Below, one piece after another: positions 1 to 9,234 of a stretch of 64,000 bases of DNA. The position numbers were made by a program, and so were the translations under genes. The DNA comes from Longispora sp047121295. Lineage in GTDB: Bacteria; Actinomycetota; Actinomycetes; Mycobacteriales; Micromonosporaceae. The stretch lies in contig NZ_CP139447.1 in the NCBI RefSeq assembly GCF_047121295.1, forward strand, positions 2,046,001-2,110,000, read 5' to 3'. Position 1 is the stretch's first letter. Every line of letters begins with the position of its first letter. The notes below the pieces were generated by a model. The model made no database searches. It saw only the letters and a list, made by a program, of their open reading frames with translations, and was not told the DNA's origin.

Positions 1-1
1 C

Positions 2-1663
2 CGGCGTCGCGACCACGGCGGCGTGATCTTCATCGACCTGCGCGACGCCTCCGGGTTCGTCCAGGCCGTGTTCCGAGGCGAGGACGATGCCGCCCACGGC
101 CTGCGCAACGAGTACTGCGTCAAGGTCACCGGCACCGTCGAGCTCCGCCCGGCCGGCAACGAGAACCCCGAGCTGCCCACCGGCGAGATCGAGCTGAACG
201 TCACCGAGCTGGTCATCCTGTCGGAGGCCGCTCCGCTGCCGCTGCCGATCGACGACCACGTCGAGGTGGGCGACGAGGCCCGGCTGAAGTACCGCTACCT
301 GGACCTGCGCCGCTCCGGCCCGGCGAAGGCGCTGCGGATGCGCTCGGACGCCAACCGGATCGCCCGGGACCTGCTCAACGAGCGCCGGTTCGTGGAGATC
401 GAGACCCCGACCCTGACCCGATCCACCCCGGAGGGCGCGCGCGACTTCCTGGTGCCGGTGCGGGTCAAGCCCGGCTCCTGGTACGCGCTGCCGCAGTCCC
501 CGCAGCTGTTCAAGCAGCTCCTGATGGTCGCGGGCATGGAGCGGTACTACCAGATCGCCCGCTGCTACCGCGACGAGGACTCCCGCGCCGACCGGCAGCC
601 GGAGTTCACCCAGCTCGACATCGAGATGTCCTTCGTGACCCAGGAGGACATCATCGAGCTCGGCGAGTCGATCGCCGCCGCCCTGTGGCGCGAGCTCGTC
701 GGCTACGAGATGCCCCGCCCGCTGCCGCAGATCACCTGGCACGACGCGATGGACCGGTACGGCTCGGACAAGCCCGACCTGCGCTACGGCGTGGAGCTGG
801 TCGAGCTGACCAGATACTTCCAGGGCACCGAGTTCCGGGTGTTCCAGGCCCCGTACACCGGCGCGGTCGTCATGCCGGGCGGCGCGGCGCAGACCCGCAA
901 GGAGCTCGACGGCTGGCAGGACTGGGCGAAGTCCCGGGGCGCGCGCGGCCTGGCGTACGTGCTGTTCGACGCCGAGACCGGCGAGGCCCGGGGCCCGGTC
1001 GCCAAGAACCTGTCCGAGGCGCACCTCGCCGGCCTGGCCGACGCGGCCGGCGCGAAGCCGGGTGACGCGGTGTTCTTCGCTGCCGGCGAGCGCCGCGCGT
1101 CCCAGGAGCTGCTGGGCGCGGCCCGGATCGAGATCGCCAGGCGGTCCAACCTGATCGACGAGAGCGCCTGGGCGTTCTGCTGGGTCGTCGACGCGCCGAT
1201 GTTCGAGAAGAACGACGACGGCTCGTGGACGGCCGTGCACCACCCCTTCACCTCGCCGAACGAGGAGTGGGAGCCGAAGTTCGAGGAGTCCCCGGACGGC
1301 GCGCTGGCCTACGCCTACGACATCGTCTGCAACGGCAACGAGATCGGCGGCGGCTCGGTCCGTATCCACAAGGGCTCCGTGCAGCGCCGGGTCTTCGACC
1401 TGCTGGGCATCACCGAGGAGGAGGCGGCGGACAAGTTCGGCTTCCTGCTCGAGGCGTTCAACTACGGCCCGCCGCCGCACGCGGGCATCGCGTTCGGCTG
1501 GGACCGGGTCTGCATGCTGCTCGCCGGCTCGGACACGATCCGCGACGTGATCGCGTTCCCGAAGTCGGGCGGCGGCTACGACCCGCTGACCGGCGCGCCG
1601 ACCCCGATCACGGCCCAGCAGCGGCTCGAGGCCGGCGTCGACGGCCCCCCGAAGAAGGCATAA
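2..1663 (+). CDS. aspS: Aspartyl-tRNA synthetase, 5' truncated by the window edge
   Basis: Charges tRNA-Asp with aspartate in the cytoplasm; class II synthetase. The frame is open from base 2, and the residues before the GTG at 23 (RRRDHGG) belong to the OB-fold anticodon-binding domain, so the true start lies upstream and roughly 30 residues are missing. Seen directly: the bacterial insertion domain between the two halves of the catalytic core, class II motif 2 around RCYRDEDSRADRQPEFTQLD, and motif 3 near the C-terminus (GIAFGWDRV). In many actinobacteria lacking AsnRS this enzyme also charges tRNA-Asn; that cannot be decided here. A perfect palindromic hairpin follows the stop codon. Confidence 0.96.
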   Translation, partial: RRRDHGGVIFIDLRDASGFVQAVFRGEDDAAHGLRNEYCVKVTGTVELRPAGNENPELPTGEIELNVTELVILSEAAPLPLPIDDHVEVGDEARLKYRYLDLRRSGPAKALRMRSDANRIARDLLNERRFVEIETPTLTRSTPEGARDFLVPVRVKPGSWYALPQSPQLFKQLLMVAGMERYYQIARCYRDEDSRADRQPEFTQLDIEMSFVTQEDIIELGESIAAALWRELVGYEMPRPLPQITWHDAMDRYGSDKPDLRYGVELVELTRYFQGTEFRVFQAPYTGAVVMPGGAAQTRKELDGWQDWAKSRGARGLAYVLFDAETGEARGPVAKNLSEAHLAGLADAAGAKPGDAVFFAAGERRASQELLGAARIEIARRSNLIDESAWAFCWVVDAPMFEKNDDGSWTAVHHPFTSPNEEWEPKFEESPDGALAYAYDIVCNGNEIGGGSVRIHKGSVQRRVFDLLGITEEEAADKFGFLLEAFNYGPPPHAGIAFGWDRVCMLLAGSDTIRDVIAFPKSGGGYDPLTGAPTPITAQQRLEAGVDGPPKKA

Positions 1664-1703
1664 ACCCAACCCCTTTTTCCGGGTACGGGGAAGCGTCACC
1701 CGA

Positions 1704-1729
1704 GCGCGGCGGCCGATCGGCCGCCGCGC
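1704..1729 (+). terminator. Palindromic hairpin after aspS
   Basis: A 26-base perfect palindrome centred on GATC (about 11 bp of G+C stem) lies 40 bases after the aspS stop and just before the next promoter. There is no downstream T-run, which is common for actinobacterial terminators. Inferred to end the aspS transcript. Confidence 0.65.
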
Positions 1730-1735
1730 CGGCGT

Positions 1736-1747
1736 TAGTCTCCTGTC
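1736..1747 (+). promoter_or_regulatory. -10 box of a probable leaderless promoter
   Basis: TAGTCT (1736-1741) is followed by six bases and then the GTG start at 1748. No ribosome-binding site fits in between, so transcription probably begins at or next to the start codon. Confidence 0.5.
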
Positions 1748-2554
1748 GTGGACACTCTTCTCATCACGGGCGCGTCGGGCTTCCTCGGCGCGGAGGTGGC
1801 CCGCCGGGCGGTCGCGGCCGGCTGGCGGGTCGTCGGCACGTACCAGTCCCGGGTCCCCGAGATCTCCGGCGTCACCTGGCACCGGCTCGACGTCACCGAC
1901 CGGGTGGCCGTCGCCGCCCTGATCGAGGACGCGGACCCGGCGGCGGTCGTGCACACGGCCTTCGCCCGGCACTCCTGGTCGGTGAACGCCGACGGAGCCG
2001 CCAACGTGGCCGTGGCGACCGTGGGCCGCCGGCTGGTGCACGTGTCCAGCGACGCGGTGTTCGCGGGCCGCACGGCGCCGTACACCGAGCAGGACACCCC
2101 GGAGCCGATCACCCCCTACGGCGGGTCGAAGGCGGCGGCGGAGACCGCGATCCACGCGGTACACCCGGATGCGGTGATCGTGCGCAACTCGCTGATCCTC
2201 GGGGACGGCGACAGCGCCCACGAGCGGATCATCCGGGACCTCGCCGAGGGCCGCCGGGACGGCGTGCTGTTCACGGAGGAGCTGCGCTGCCCGGTGCACG
2301 TCGCCGACCTGGCCTCGGCCCTGCTGGAGCTGGCCCGGCTCGACCACGCCGGGGTGCTCAACGTCGCCGGCCCGGACGCCGTCAGCCGCTACGAGCTGGG
2401 CGTCCTGTTCGCCGCCCGGCTCGGGATCGACCCGGACAGACTGCGAGGCGGACCCGCCCCGTTCGCGTGTCCGGGGGAGATCCGCCTCGATACCAGCCTT
2501 GCGCGGGACCTGCTACACACCAGGCTCCGTGGTGTTCGTGAACTCGCGGCCTGA
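1748..2554 (+). CDS. NAD(P)-dependent sugar-nucleotide reductase/epimerase-like protein (RmlD type)
   Basis: A 268-residue extended short-chain dehydrogenase. The N-terminal Rossmann motif TGASGFLG (residues 7-14) binds NAD(P). The protein has the SSDAVF segment and the YGGSK catalytic Tyr-Lys pair typical of dTDP-4-dehydrorhamnose reductase relatives. It is slightly shorter than RmlD and no other nucleotide-sugar genes are nearby, so the substrate is unknown. The GTG start is chosen because the Rossmann motif follows directly and a -10 box sits six bases upstream. It converges on the small gene at 2560-2778, with five bases between the stops. Confidence 0.85.
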   Translation: MDTLLITGASGFLGAEVARRAVAAGWRVVGTYQSRVPEISGVTWHRLDVTDRVAVAALIEDADPAAVVHTAFARHSWSVNADGAANVAVATVGRRLVHVSSDAVFAGRTAPYTEQDTPEPITPYGGSKAAAETAIHAVHPDAVIVRNSLILGDGDSAHERIIRDLAEGRRDGVLFTEELRCPVHVADLASALLELARLDHAGVLNVAGPDAVSRYELGVLFAARLGIDPDRLRGGPAPFACPGEIRLDTSLARDLLHTRLRGVRELAA

Positions 2555-2559
2555 GAGTG

Positions 2560-2778
2560 TCAGAGCCGCGAGTCGTCGTTGGTGCAGGACAGCCACCCGC
2601 TCGTCGCCGCGCGGGCCTCGGCCGCCTGCGCCGCCGTCACCAGTCCGTTCACGTCGGAGGACCGTCCGAGGATGGCCTCCACCTGGGCGCGCTGTTCGAC
2701 CGTGATCGCCCAGAAAGCGGATGACGCGCTACCGTCAGCGTGCCAGTCCACAATGCTCAACGTGCGTCGCTCAACCAT
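2560..2778 (-). CDS. Small hypothetical protein, 72 aa
   Basis: Not recognised. The ATG at 2778 is preceded by a good GGGAGG ribosome-binding site, and the reading frame extends upstream without a better start. The product is soluble and neutral, with an Ala-rich stretch near residues 48-59 and one cysteine near the C-terminus (WLSCTNDDSRL). It lies downstream of, and in the same direction as, the cold-shock gene. No function is proposed. Confidence 0.55.
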   Translation of the reverse strand: MVERRTLSIVDWHADGSASSAFWAITVEQRAQVEAILGRSSDVNGLVTAAQAAEARAATSGWLSCTNDDSRL

Positions 2779-2836
2779 CACTGCCTCCCGCAACCGTGTG
2801 AGGGCGCGGTCTGTCGGCGGGGAGAGCTGACTGCCG

Positions 2837-3043
2837 TCAGATCGCGCGAACGTTTTCCGCCTGCGGACCCTTCTGACCCTGGCCCACATCGAACTCGACC
2901 CGCTGGTTCTCATCCAGGCTGCGATAGCCCTGGCTCGCGATAGCGGAGAAGTGCACGAAGAGATCCTGCCCGCCGCTGTCCGGAGTGATGAAGCCGAAAC
3001 CCTTTTCGGCGTTGAACCACTTCACTGTTCCCTGCTCGGCCAT
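2837..3043 (-). CDS. Cold-shock protein, CspA family
   Basis: A 68-residue single OB-fold nucleic-acid chaperone of normal CspA length. RNP1 (KGFGFIT, residues 14-20) and RNP2 (LFVHFSAI, 28-35) are intact, with the N-terminal GTVKWFN signature. The ATG at 3043 is used rather than an upstream in-frame start, because the fold begins there and family members start with this sequence. Such proteins bind single-stranded RNA or DNA and ease translation or transcription; whether this copy is cold-inducible cannot be seen. Confidence 0.95.
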   Translation of the reverse strand: MAEQGTVKWFNAEKGFGFITPDSGGQDLFVHFSAIASQGYRSLDENQRVEFDVGQGQKGPQAENVRAI

Positions 3044-3086
3044 TGACCCGGCCTTCCTGTTGCTACCGCGTGACTTACCCCTCAGC

Positions 3087-3845
3087 CTAGCCCGGTATCG
3101 CCCCGCGAACACGCGAATCGGACGATGCCAACCTGCCGGCCGTCCGGGCCAGGCACCCCCGGTAGCCCAGCCGCACGTACAGGGCGGCGGCGCGGGTGTT
3201 GTCCGAATACACCCCGAGGCCGGCGATGCCGTGCTCGGCGAGCAGCGTCCCGGTCGCCGCCGCCGTCAGGGCCCCGCCCAGGCCCAGCCCCTGGTGGGCG
3301 GGGTGCACGGCGATCCCGGAGAGCAGGCCGAACCCGGGGCTGCTCTCGTCGGCGGCGACCGCCGCGAGCCGGCCGTCGACCCGGATCCCGAACCAGCCCC
3401 GGGCCCTCCCGTCGGCCGGCCGGACCGAGCTCTCCGGCAGTGCCAGGTCCAGGACGGCGTCGATCTCGGCCGCGTGCGCCGGCCCGTCGAGCAGGAGCAC
3501 CTCGGGCGCGTCGGGGGCCGGCGGCGGCGCGGTCTCCGTCCAGAGGAAGTCCCACTCGTACACCCGGCCCTCGAAGCCGACCGGCACGCCCCGGGGGCCG
3601 TTGAACCAGTTCCCGGCGGCCAGCAGCCCCTCCGCGCGCGCGTACGCCAGCAGCGCCGCGCACGTGTCCGGGTCGCCCAGCGCCTGGCCCCGGGGCTGCC
3701 CGTCGCCCCGGCGGCTGACGACGAGGAGGGCGTCGGCGTGCGCGTACCCCGTGACCGGCCCCTCCTCCGCGAGGACCAGGCGCAGGTAGGGGCTGTCGTC
3801 GCGGGCGAGCAGGGCCGCGCTGTCGGTGAGGATGACCGGTTCCAC
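3087..3845 (-). CDS. GNAT family N-acetyltransferase
   Basis: A 252-residue cytoplasmic acyltransferase. The C-terminal half carries the GNAT core: LLSGIAVHPAHQGLGLGGAL contains the Q-x-x-G-x-G acetyl-CoA pyrophosphate loop, followed by VYSDNTRAAALYVRLGY, the usual motif B. The N-terminal ~120 residues form a separate region without a recognised family. The acceptor is unknown. It starts with GTG at 3845 and is divergent from rarA, sharing an 80-base promoter region. Confidence 0.8.
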   Translation of the reverse strand: MEPVILTDSAALLARDDSPYLRLVLAEEGPVTGYAHADALLVVSRRGDGQPRGQALGDPDTCAALLAYARAEGLLAAGNWFNGPRGVPVGFEGRVYEWDFLWTETAPPPAPDAPEVLLLDGPAHAAEIDAVLDLALPESSVRPADGRARGWFGIRVDGRLAAVAADESSPGFGLLSGIAVHPAHQGLGLGGALTAAATGTLLAEHGIAGLGVYSDNTRAAALYVRLGYRGCLARTAGRLASSDSRVRGAIPG

Positions 3846-3915
3846 GCCCCGACCGTACCCGTGAGCGGCGTCACCGCTAACCGGACATTCGCCGGGTTCC
3901 GTCGGGGGCCGCCGG

Positions 3916-3928
3916 TAAGGTCTGCGGC
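3916..3928 (+). promoter_or_regulatory. -10 box upstream of rarA
   Basis: TAAGGT (3916-3921) lies seven bases before the rarA GTG start, the geometry expected for a leaderless transcript. Confidence 0.45.
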
Positions 3929-5335
3929 GTGGACGCGCTGTTCGAGTTGTCGGAGCCCGGGGGTTCCGCCGCCGCGTCCCCGGGCGAGTTCGCCGACGTG
4001 CCGCCGGGGGCCCCGCTGGCCGTCCGGATGCGGCCCCGCGCGATCGACGAGCTGATCGGCCAGGAGCACCTGTTGGCGCCCGGCGCCCCGCTGCACCAGC
4101 TGGTCAGCGGCGACTCGCCGATGTCGGTGATCCTCTGGGGCCCGCCGGGCTCGGGCAAGACGACCGTCGCGCACCTGGTGGCCCGGTCCTCCCAACGCCG
4201 GTTCGTCGCGCTGTCGGCGCTGTCGGCCGGGGTGAAGGACGTCCGGGAGGTGATCGCGGCGGCGAAGGCCGACCGGCGGCGCACCGGCCGGGCGACCGTG
4301 CTGTTCATCGACGAGGTGCACCGGTTCACCAAGACCCAGCAGGACTCGCTGCTGGCCGCCGTCGAGGACCGGACGGTCACCCTGCTGGCCGCCACGACGG
4401 AGAATCCCTACTTCTCGGTGGTCTCCCCGCTGCTGTCGCGCTGCGTGCTGCTCACCCTGCGCCCGCTGGACGAGGCGGCGGTCGGTGGCCTGGTCGACCG
4501 GGCGCTGACCGACGAGCGCGGCCTGGCCGGGGCCGTGGCGCTGACGCCCGAGGCCCGCGACCATCTGGTCCGGTTGGCGGGGGGCGACGTCCGCAAGGCG
4601 CTCACCGCGCTGGAGGCGGCGGCGTCGGCGGCCCTGGCCCCGGGCCTCGCCGCGGGGGAAGGGGAAGAGGACGCGGCGGCCCCCGGTACCCCCATGATCG
4701 ATCTCGCGACGATCGAGGCCGCCATCGACGTCGCCGCCGTGCGCTACGACCGCGACGGCGACGGCCACTACGACGTGACCAGCGCGTTCATCAAGAGCAT
4801 GCGCGGCTCCGACGTGGACGCCGCCCTGCACTGGCTGGCCCGGATGCTCGTCGCGGGGGAGGACCCCCGGTTCATCGCGCGCCGGCTGGTCATCTTCGCC
4901 AGCGAGGACGTCGGGATGGCCGACCCGACCGCGCTGCAGGTCGCCGTGGCCGCCGCGCAGGCCGTGGCGCTGATCGGCCTGCCGGAGGGCCAGCTCAACC
5001 TGGCCCAGGCCGTGGTGCACCTGGCCACGGCCCCCAAGTCCAACTCGGTGACCACGGCGGTGTTCGCGGCGATCGAGGACGTGAAGGCCGGCCGGACCGG
5101 CAACGTGCCGCCGGCGCTGCGCGACGCGCACTACGCGGGCGCGAAGGGCCTCGGCCACGGCGCCGGCTACCGCTACCCGCACGACGACCCGCGCGCGGTG
5201 GTCTCCCAGCAGTACCCGCCGGACGAGGTCGTCGGCCGCGACTACTACCAGCCCAGCACACACGGCGCGGAGCGCGCGGTGTCCGAACGACTCGACAAGC
5301 TGCGGACCATCATCCGTTCCCGGGGAGACTCCTAG
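3929..5335 (+). CDS. rarA: Replication-associated recombination protein A (RarA/MgsA), AAA+ ATPase
   Basis: Clamp-loader-like AAA+ ATPase that acts at stalled replication forks. The 468 residues contain Walker A (GPPGSGKTT), Walker B (VLFIDEVHRF) and the sensor segment ATTENPYFSV, then the helical tetramerisation domain with DVTSAFIKSMRGSDVDAAL and the C-terminal KLDKLR region. Length matches the family. The GTG start is supported by the -10 box immediately upstream. The stop codon overlaps the start of the following lipoprotein by one base. Confidence 0.95.
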   Translation: MDALFELSEPGGSAAASPGEFADVPPGAPLAVRMRPRAIDELIGQEHLLAPGAPLHQLVSGDSPMSVILWGPPGSGKTTVAHLVARSSQRRFVALSALSAGVKDVREVIAAAKADRRRTGRATVLFIDEVHRFTKTQQDSLLAAVEDRTVTLLAATTENPYFSVVSPLLSRCVLLTLRPLDEAAVGGLVDRALTDERGLAGAVALTPEARDHLVRLAGGDVRKALTALEAAASAALAPGLAAGEGEEDAAAPGTPMIDLATIEAAIDVAAVRYDRDGDGHYDVTSAFIKSMRGSDVDAALHWLARMLVAGEDPRFIARRLVIFASEDVGMADPTALQVAVAAAQAVALIGLPEGQLNLAQAVVHLATAPKSNSVTTAVFAAIEDVKAGRTGNVPPALRDAHYAGAKGLGHGAGYRYPHDDPRAVVSQQYPPDEVVGRDYYQPSTHGAERAVSERLDKLRTIIRSRGDS

Positions 5336-5730
5336 TGCGTACGAAACTCCTGGCCGCCCTGGCGGTGGCGGCCCTGGCCCTGACCGGCTGCGGGGGCCCG
5401 AGCGGCGCCACCGAGGCGCTGGACAAGGTCGAGGCGCCCGACTGGCTGGGCAAGCCGTCCGACACGACGAAGGGCGACAACCTGGTCCGCACCTACGTCG
5501 GGGTGCCCCGGCGGTCGGCGGAGGTGGAGTCGGCGTACTCGCAGGCGCTGGACCGGGCCGGCTGGCGGTTCCACGACGGCGGCCCGTCGTGCGGGAGGAA
5601 CCCGACGAAGGACGGCTGCTGGACGGCCGAGGACCTGCTGATCACGGTGTCGGGTAGCGGTAACGACAGCGCCACTCCGGATGCCACTCCGGCCACGACG
5701 TTGACAGTCGTGGTCTCGGCGAAGGCCTAG
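5335..5730 (+). CDS. Small secreted lipoprotein, function unknown
   Basis: A 131-residue protein with a type II signal peptide: MRTK, a hydrophobic run, then the lipobox LTGC, with Cys at about residue 19. Two further cysteines (GGPSC and DGCW) could form a disulfide in the exported domain, which ends in a Thr/Val-rich beta-like strand. The family is not recognised. It overlaps rarA by one base (shared G of TAG/GTG), so it is probably translated by coupling, although a functional link to RarA is not obvious. Confidence 0.75.
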   Translation: MRTKLLAALAVAALALTGCGGPSGATEALDKVEAPDWLGKPSDTTKGDNLVRTYVGVPRRSAEVESAYSQALDRAGWRFHDGGPSCGRNPTKDGCWTAEDLLITVSGSGNDSATPDATPATTLTVVVSAKA

Positions 5731-5826
5731 CGCGCGACGGGCGCGTGTCCGCCAAGGCCTAACGCAGGCCGGCGGGCGGCAAGCGATAGGGTCAGCCCGA
5801 GAGGTTTGTCACGAAGGGGGACCCCA

Positions 5827-6282
5827 GTGTCGTTCGGAGAGGTCGCGGCCCTGATCGCGGCCGTCGCATTCGTAGGTCTGGTGGCGGCCCTCGCGGTGCC
5901 GATCCTGAGACTCCGGCACACCGTGGACGCGGCGACCCGGGCGCTGACGGACCTCACCGACCGGACCGGCCCGCTGCTCGGCAGCGTCAACACGACCGTC
6001 GACGGCGTCAACGTGGCCCTCGGCCAGGTGCAGGTGACCCTGGACGGGGTCAACGAGCAGCTCGCCCGGGTGGACACCATCACGAGCCACGCCTCGCAGC
6101 TCACCGCCAACGTGGCCAACGTCAGCACCCTGGTGTCGGCCGCCGTCGCGAACCCGCTGGTCAAGGTCGCCGCCCTCGGCTACGGCTTCCGCAAGGCCGC
6201 CGCCAAGCGCCGCGCCGCCGACGAGGACCGCGAGGTGCGCGACGAGCTCAAGGCGCGTCGCAAGGCCGCCAGGAAGGGCTGA
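5827..6282 (+). CDS. DUF948-type membrane protein
   Basis: A 151-residue protein with one N-terminal membrane segment (residues 6-27), then an amphipathic stretch with repeated VNTTVDGVNVAL / VTLDGVNEQL units typical of DUF948 proteins, and a strongly basic C-terminus. The GTG at 5827 is preferred to the in-frame TTG at 5806 because AAGGGGG lies seven bases before it. The family often precedes alaS in actinobacteria; its role is unknown. A candidate -10 box, TAGGGT, lies at 5786-5791. Confidence 0.85.
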   Translation: MSFGEVAALIAAVAFVGLVAALAVPILRLRHTVDAATRALTDLTDRTGPLLGSVNTTVDGVNVALGQVQVTLDGVNEQLARVDTITSHASQLTANVANVSTLVSAAVANPLVKVAALGYGFRKAAAKRRAADEDREVRDELKARRKAARKG

Positions 6283-6283
6283 G

Positions 6284-6547
6284 ATGTTCAAGCGACTGCT
6301 GTGGCTGGGGGTCGGGGTCGCCGTAGGGGTGGTCGTGGTCCGCAAGCTGACCCGCACCGCGCACGCGTTCACGCCCGCCGGCATCGCGGGTAACCTCGGG
6401 CAGTCCGCCGGCGGGCTGCTCGACTCCGTGCGTAGCTTTGTCGACGACGTCCGCGAGGGCGCGGCCGAGCGCGAGGCGGAGATCGCCGACGCGATAGCGC
6501 ACGGCCTTCTGATCACCGATGACACTGAGGAAAGCGAAGAATACTGA
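6284..6547 (+). CDS. Small membrane-anchored protein upstream of alaS
   Basis: An 87-residue protein with one N-terminal hydrophobic helix (about residues 4-20), an Arg/Lys stop-transfer and an acidic tail ending EESEEY. It starts one base after the DUF948 gene stops, and its own stop overlaps the alaS ATG, so the three genes form one transcription unit. It resembles a small actinobacterial family found in this position (DUF6167, from memory). No biochemical function is known to me. Confidence 0.8.
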   Translation: MFKRLLWLGVGVAVGVVVVRKLTRTAHAFTPAGIAGNLGQSAGGLLDSVRSFVDDVREGAAEREAEIADAIAHGLLITDDTEESEEY

Positions 6548-9234
6548 TGCGGACCGCGGAGATTAAGCGCCGGTTCCTGGCCCACTTCGAGGCGAACGGG
6601 CACACGGTCGTGCCCAGCGCGCCCCTGCCAGCGATTGATGACCCGAACCTGCTGTTCATCAATGCCGGTATGGTGCAGTTCGTCCCCTACTTCCTGGGCC
6701 AGCAGGCAGCTCCGTGGAAGCGTGCGGTCTCGGTGCAGAAGTGCATCCGGACCCCCGACATCGACGAGGTCGGCAAGACGAGCCGGCACGGCACGTTCTT
6801 CCAGATGAACGGCAACTTCTCCTTCGGGGACTACTTCAAGGCCGAGGCCATCCCGATGGCGTGGGACCTGCTGACGAAGTCCCTGGACCACGGCGGGTAC
6901 GGGCTGGACCCGGAGTCCCTGTGGGCCACGGTCTACCTCGACGACGACGAGGCGATCGACATCTGGCACCGCACGGTCGGGCTCCCGATGGACCGGATCG
7001 TCCGCCGTGGCAAGAAGGACAACTACTGGTCGATGGGCATCCCCGGCCCGTGCGGCCCGTGCTCGGAGATCTTCATCGACCGTGGCCCGTCCTACGGCCG
7101 CGAGGGCGGCCCGGAGGTGGACGAGGACCGCTACATGGAGATCTGGAACAACGTCTTCATGCAGTACGAGCGCGGCCCCGGTACCGACAAGGAGAACTTC
7201 CCGATCCTCGGGGAGCTGCCGGCGCGCAACATCGACACCGGCATGGGCCTGGAGCGGATCGCCTCCGTCCTGCAGGGCGTCGACAACCTCTACGAGATCG
7301 ACGAGGTCCGGCCGCTGATCGAGAAGGCCGAGGAGCTGACCGGCAAGCGGTACGGCGCGTCGAAGAGCCACGTGGCCTCCGAGTCGCACCCCGACGACGT
7401 GCGGCTGCGGGTCATCGCCGACCACGTCCGCACCGGCCTGATGCTGATCGGCGACGGCGTGACCCCGGGCAACGAGGGCCGGGGCTACGTGCTCCGCCGG
7501 ATCCTCCGCCGGGCGATCCGCTCGATCCGCCTCCTCGGCTTCGAGGGCCAGGCGATGCCGCACCTGCTGCCGGTCGCCCGGGACTGCATGGCGCCGAGCT
7601 ACCCCGAGGTGGCCAGCGACTACGACCGGATCGCGCGGTACGCGTACGCGGAGGAGGACGCCTTCCTGTCCACCCTGCGGCAGGGCACGACGATCCTGGA
7701 CCTGGCGCTGACGGAGACCAAGTCGGCGGGTGGCGAGAAGCTGGCCGGTTCCAAGGCGTTCCAGCTGCACGACACGTTCGGCTTCCCGATCGACCTGACC
7801 CTGGAGATCGCGGCCGAGCAGGGCCTGTCGGTGGACGTCGAGGGCTTCAAGGCCCTGATGCTCGAGCAGCGGACCCGGGCGAAGGCCGACGCGGCGGCGC
7901 GCAAGAGCGGGCACGCGGACCTGTCGGCGTTCCGGTCGGTGCTCGACGAGCACGGCCCGACGGACTGGGTGGCGTACTCGACGCTGGAGTCCGACGCGAC
8001 CATCCTCGCGATGCTCAAGGAGGGCCTGCCGACCCGGCACGCCGCCCCGGGCGAGGTCGTCACCGTGATCCTGGACCGGACCCCGTTCTACGCCGAGTCC
8101 GGCGGCCAGGACTCCGACGCCGGCCGCCTCGTCGGCGCGGACGTCGAGGCCGAGGTGCTCGACGTGCAGCGGCCGGTGAAGAAGCTGGTCTCCCACCAGG
8201 TGCGGGTCCTGCACGGCGAGCTGCACGTGGGCCAGAAGGTGCACGCGGCGGTCGACGCCGAGTGGCGGCTCGGCGCGCGGCAGGCGCACTCGGGCACGCA
8301 TGTGGTGCACGCGGCGCTGCGCCAGGTGCTCGGCCCGGCGGCCCTGCAGTCGGGCTCGTACAACCGGCCCGGCTACCTGCGGCTGGACTTCTCGTGGCGC
8401 GGCGCGCTGTCGCCTGAGACCCGCAGCGAGATCGAGGAGGTCTCCAACCTCGCGGTCCGCAGCGACCTGCTGGTCACGGCGAACGTGATGCCGCTGGCGA
8501 AGGCCAAGGACCTGGGCGCGATCGCCCTGTTCGGCGAGACGTACGACGAGGACGTCCGGGTCGTGGAGATCGGCGGCGAGTGGTCGCGCGAGCTGTGCGG
8601 TGGCACGCACGTCGAGCGGTCGGCGCAGATCGGGCCGATGGCCGTGACCGGTGAGTCCTCGGTGGGCGCGGGTTCCCGCCGGATCGAGGCCGTGGTCGGC
8701 CACGAGGCGTTCCGGTACCTGGCCCGGGAGCGCGACCTGGTGCTCCGGCTGGCCGAGCTGTTCCGGGTGCCGAGCGACCAGCTCGGTGACCGGGTGGCGC
8801 AGATGATGGCCCAGTTCAAGGACACCGAGAAGGAGCTGGAGAAGCTGCGGGCCCAGATGGTGCTCGCCAACTCCGGCGGCCTGGCGGCGGGCGCGAAGGA
8901 CGTGCGCGGCGTCGCGTACGTGGGCGCGGAGGCCCCCGAGGGCACCGGCGCGAACGACGTGCGGACCCTGGCCCAGGACGTCCGGGGCAAGATCGACCCG
9001 AAGCGGCCGGCCGTGGTGGCCGTGACGGCCCGGGCGAACGGCAAGGCGTCGATCGTGGTCGCGGTGAACGCGGCGGCCAAGATCGCGGGCCTGTCGGCCG
9101 GCGACCTGGTCAAGGGCGCGCTGTCCGGCAAGGGCGGCGGCAACGCGGACCTGGCCCAGGGCGGCGGGGTTCCGGCGGAGGAGGCCGGCGCGCTGCTGCT
9201 CGCGGTCGAGAAGCTGGTCGCGGAGCGGGCTTGA
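6547..9234 (+). CDS. alaS: Alanyl-tRNA synthetase
   Basis: Attaches alanine to tRNA-Ala; class II synthetase of 895 residues, a normal length. Seen in order: the catalytic core from MRTAEIKRRFLAHFEANGH, motif 2 around RHGTFFQMNGNFSFGDYFK, the tRNA-recognition region, the editing domain with HSGTH and the zinc/editing motif CGGTH, then the C-Ala domain rich in Gly and Ala. The ATG overlaps the upstream stop by one base, and the stop overlaps the ruvX start. Confidence 0.97.
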   Translation: MRTAEIKRRFLAHFEANGHTVVPSAPLPAIDDPNLLFINAGMVQFVPYFLGQQAAPWKRAVSVQKCIRTPDIDEVGKTSRHGTFFQMNGNFSFGDYFKAEAIPMAWDLLTKSLDHGGYGLDPESLWATVYLDDDEAIDIWHRTVGLPMDRIVRRGKKDNYWSMGIPGPCGPCSEIFIDRGPSYGREGGPEVDEDRYMEIWNNVFMQYERGPGTDKENFPILGELPARNIDTGMGLERIASVLQGVDNLYEIDEVRPLIEKAEELTGKRYGASKSHVASESHPDDVRLRVIADHVRTGLMLIGDGVTPGNEGRGYVLRRILRRAIRSIRLLGFEGQAMPHLLPVARDCMAPSYPEVASDYDRIARYAYAEEDAFLSTLRQGTTILDLALTETKSAGGEKLAGSKAFQLHDTFGFPIDLTLEIAAEQGLSVDVEGFKALMLEQRTRAKADAAARKSGHADLSAFRSVLDEHGPTDWVAYSTLESDATILAMLKEGLPTRHAAPGEVVTVILDRTPFYAESGGQDSDAGRLVGADVEAEVLDVQRPVKKLVSHQVRVLHGELHVGQKVHAAVDAEWRLGARQAHSGTHVVHAALRQVLGPAALQSGSYNRPGYLRLDFSWRGALSPETRSEIEEVSNLAVRSDLLVTANVMPLAKAKDLGAIALFGETYDEDVRVVEIGGEWSRELCGGTHVERSAQIGPMAVTGESSVGAGSRRIEAVVGHEAFRYLARERDLVLRLAELFRVPSDQLGDRVAQMMAQFKDTEKELEKLRAQMVLANSGGLAAGAKDVRGVAYVGAEAPEGTGANDVRTLAQDVRGKIDPKRPAVVAVTARANGKASIVVAVNAAAKIAGLSAGDLVKGALSGKGGGNADLAQGGGVPAEEAGALLLAVEKLVAERA

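Noticed and set aside
3266..5263. Minus-strand open frame of 665 codons opposite rarA
   Set aside because: Shadow of rarA and of another frame of the GNAT gene; no coherent family.
5809..8703. Minus-strand open frame of 964 codons opposite the DUF948-alaS genes
   Set aside because: Composition is typical of an antisense shadow, no motif is seen, and it spans several well-supported plus-strand genes.
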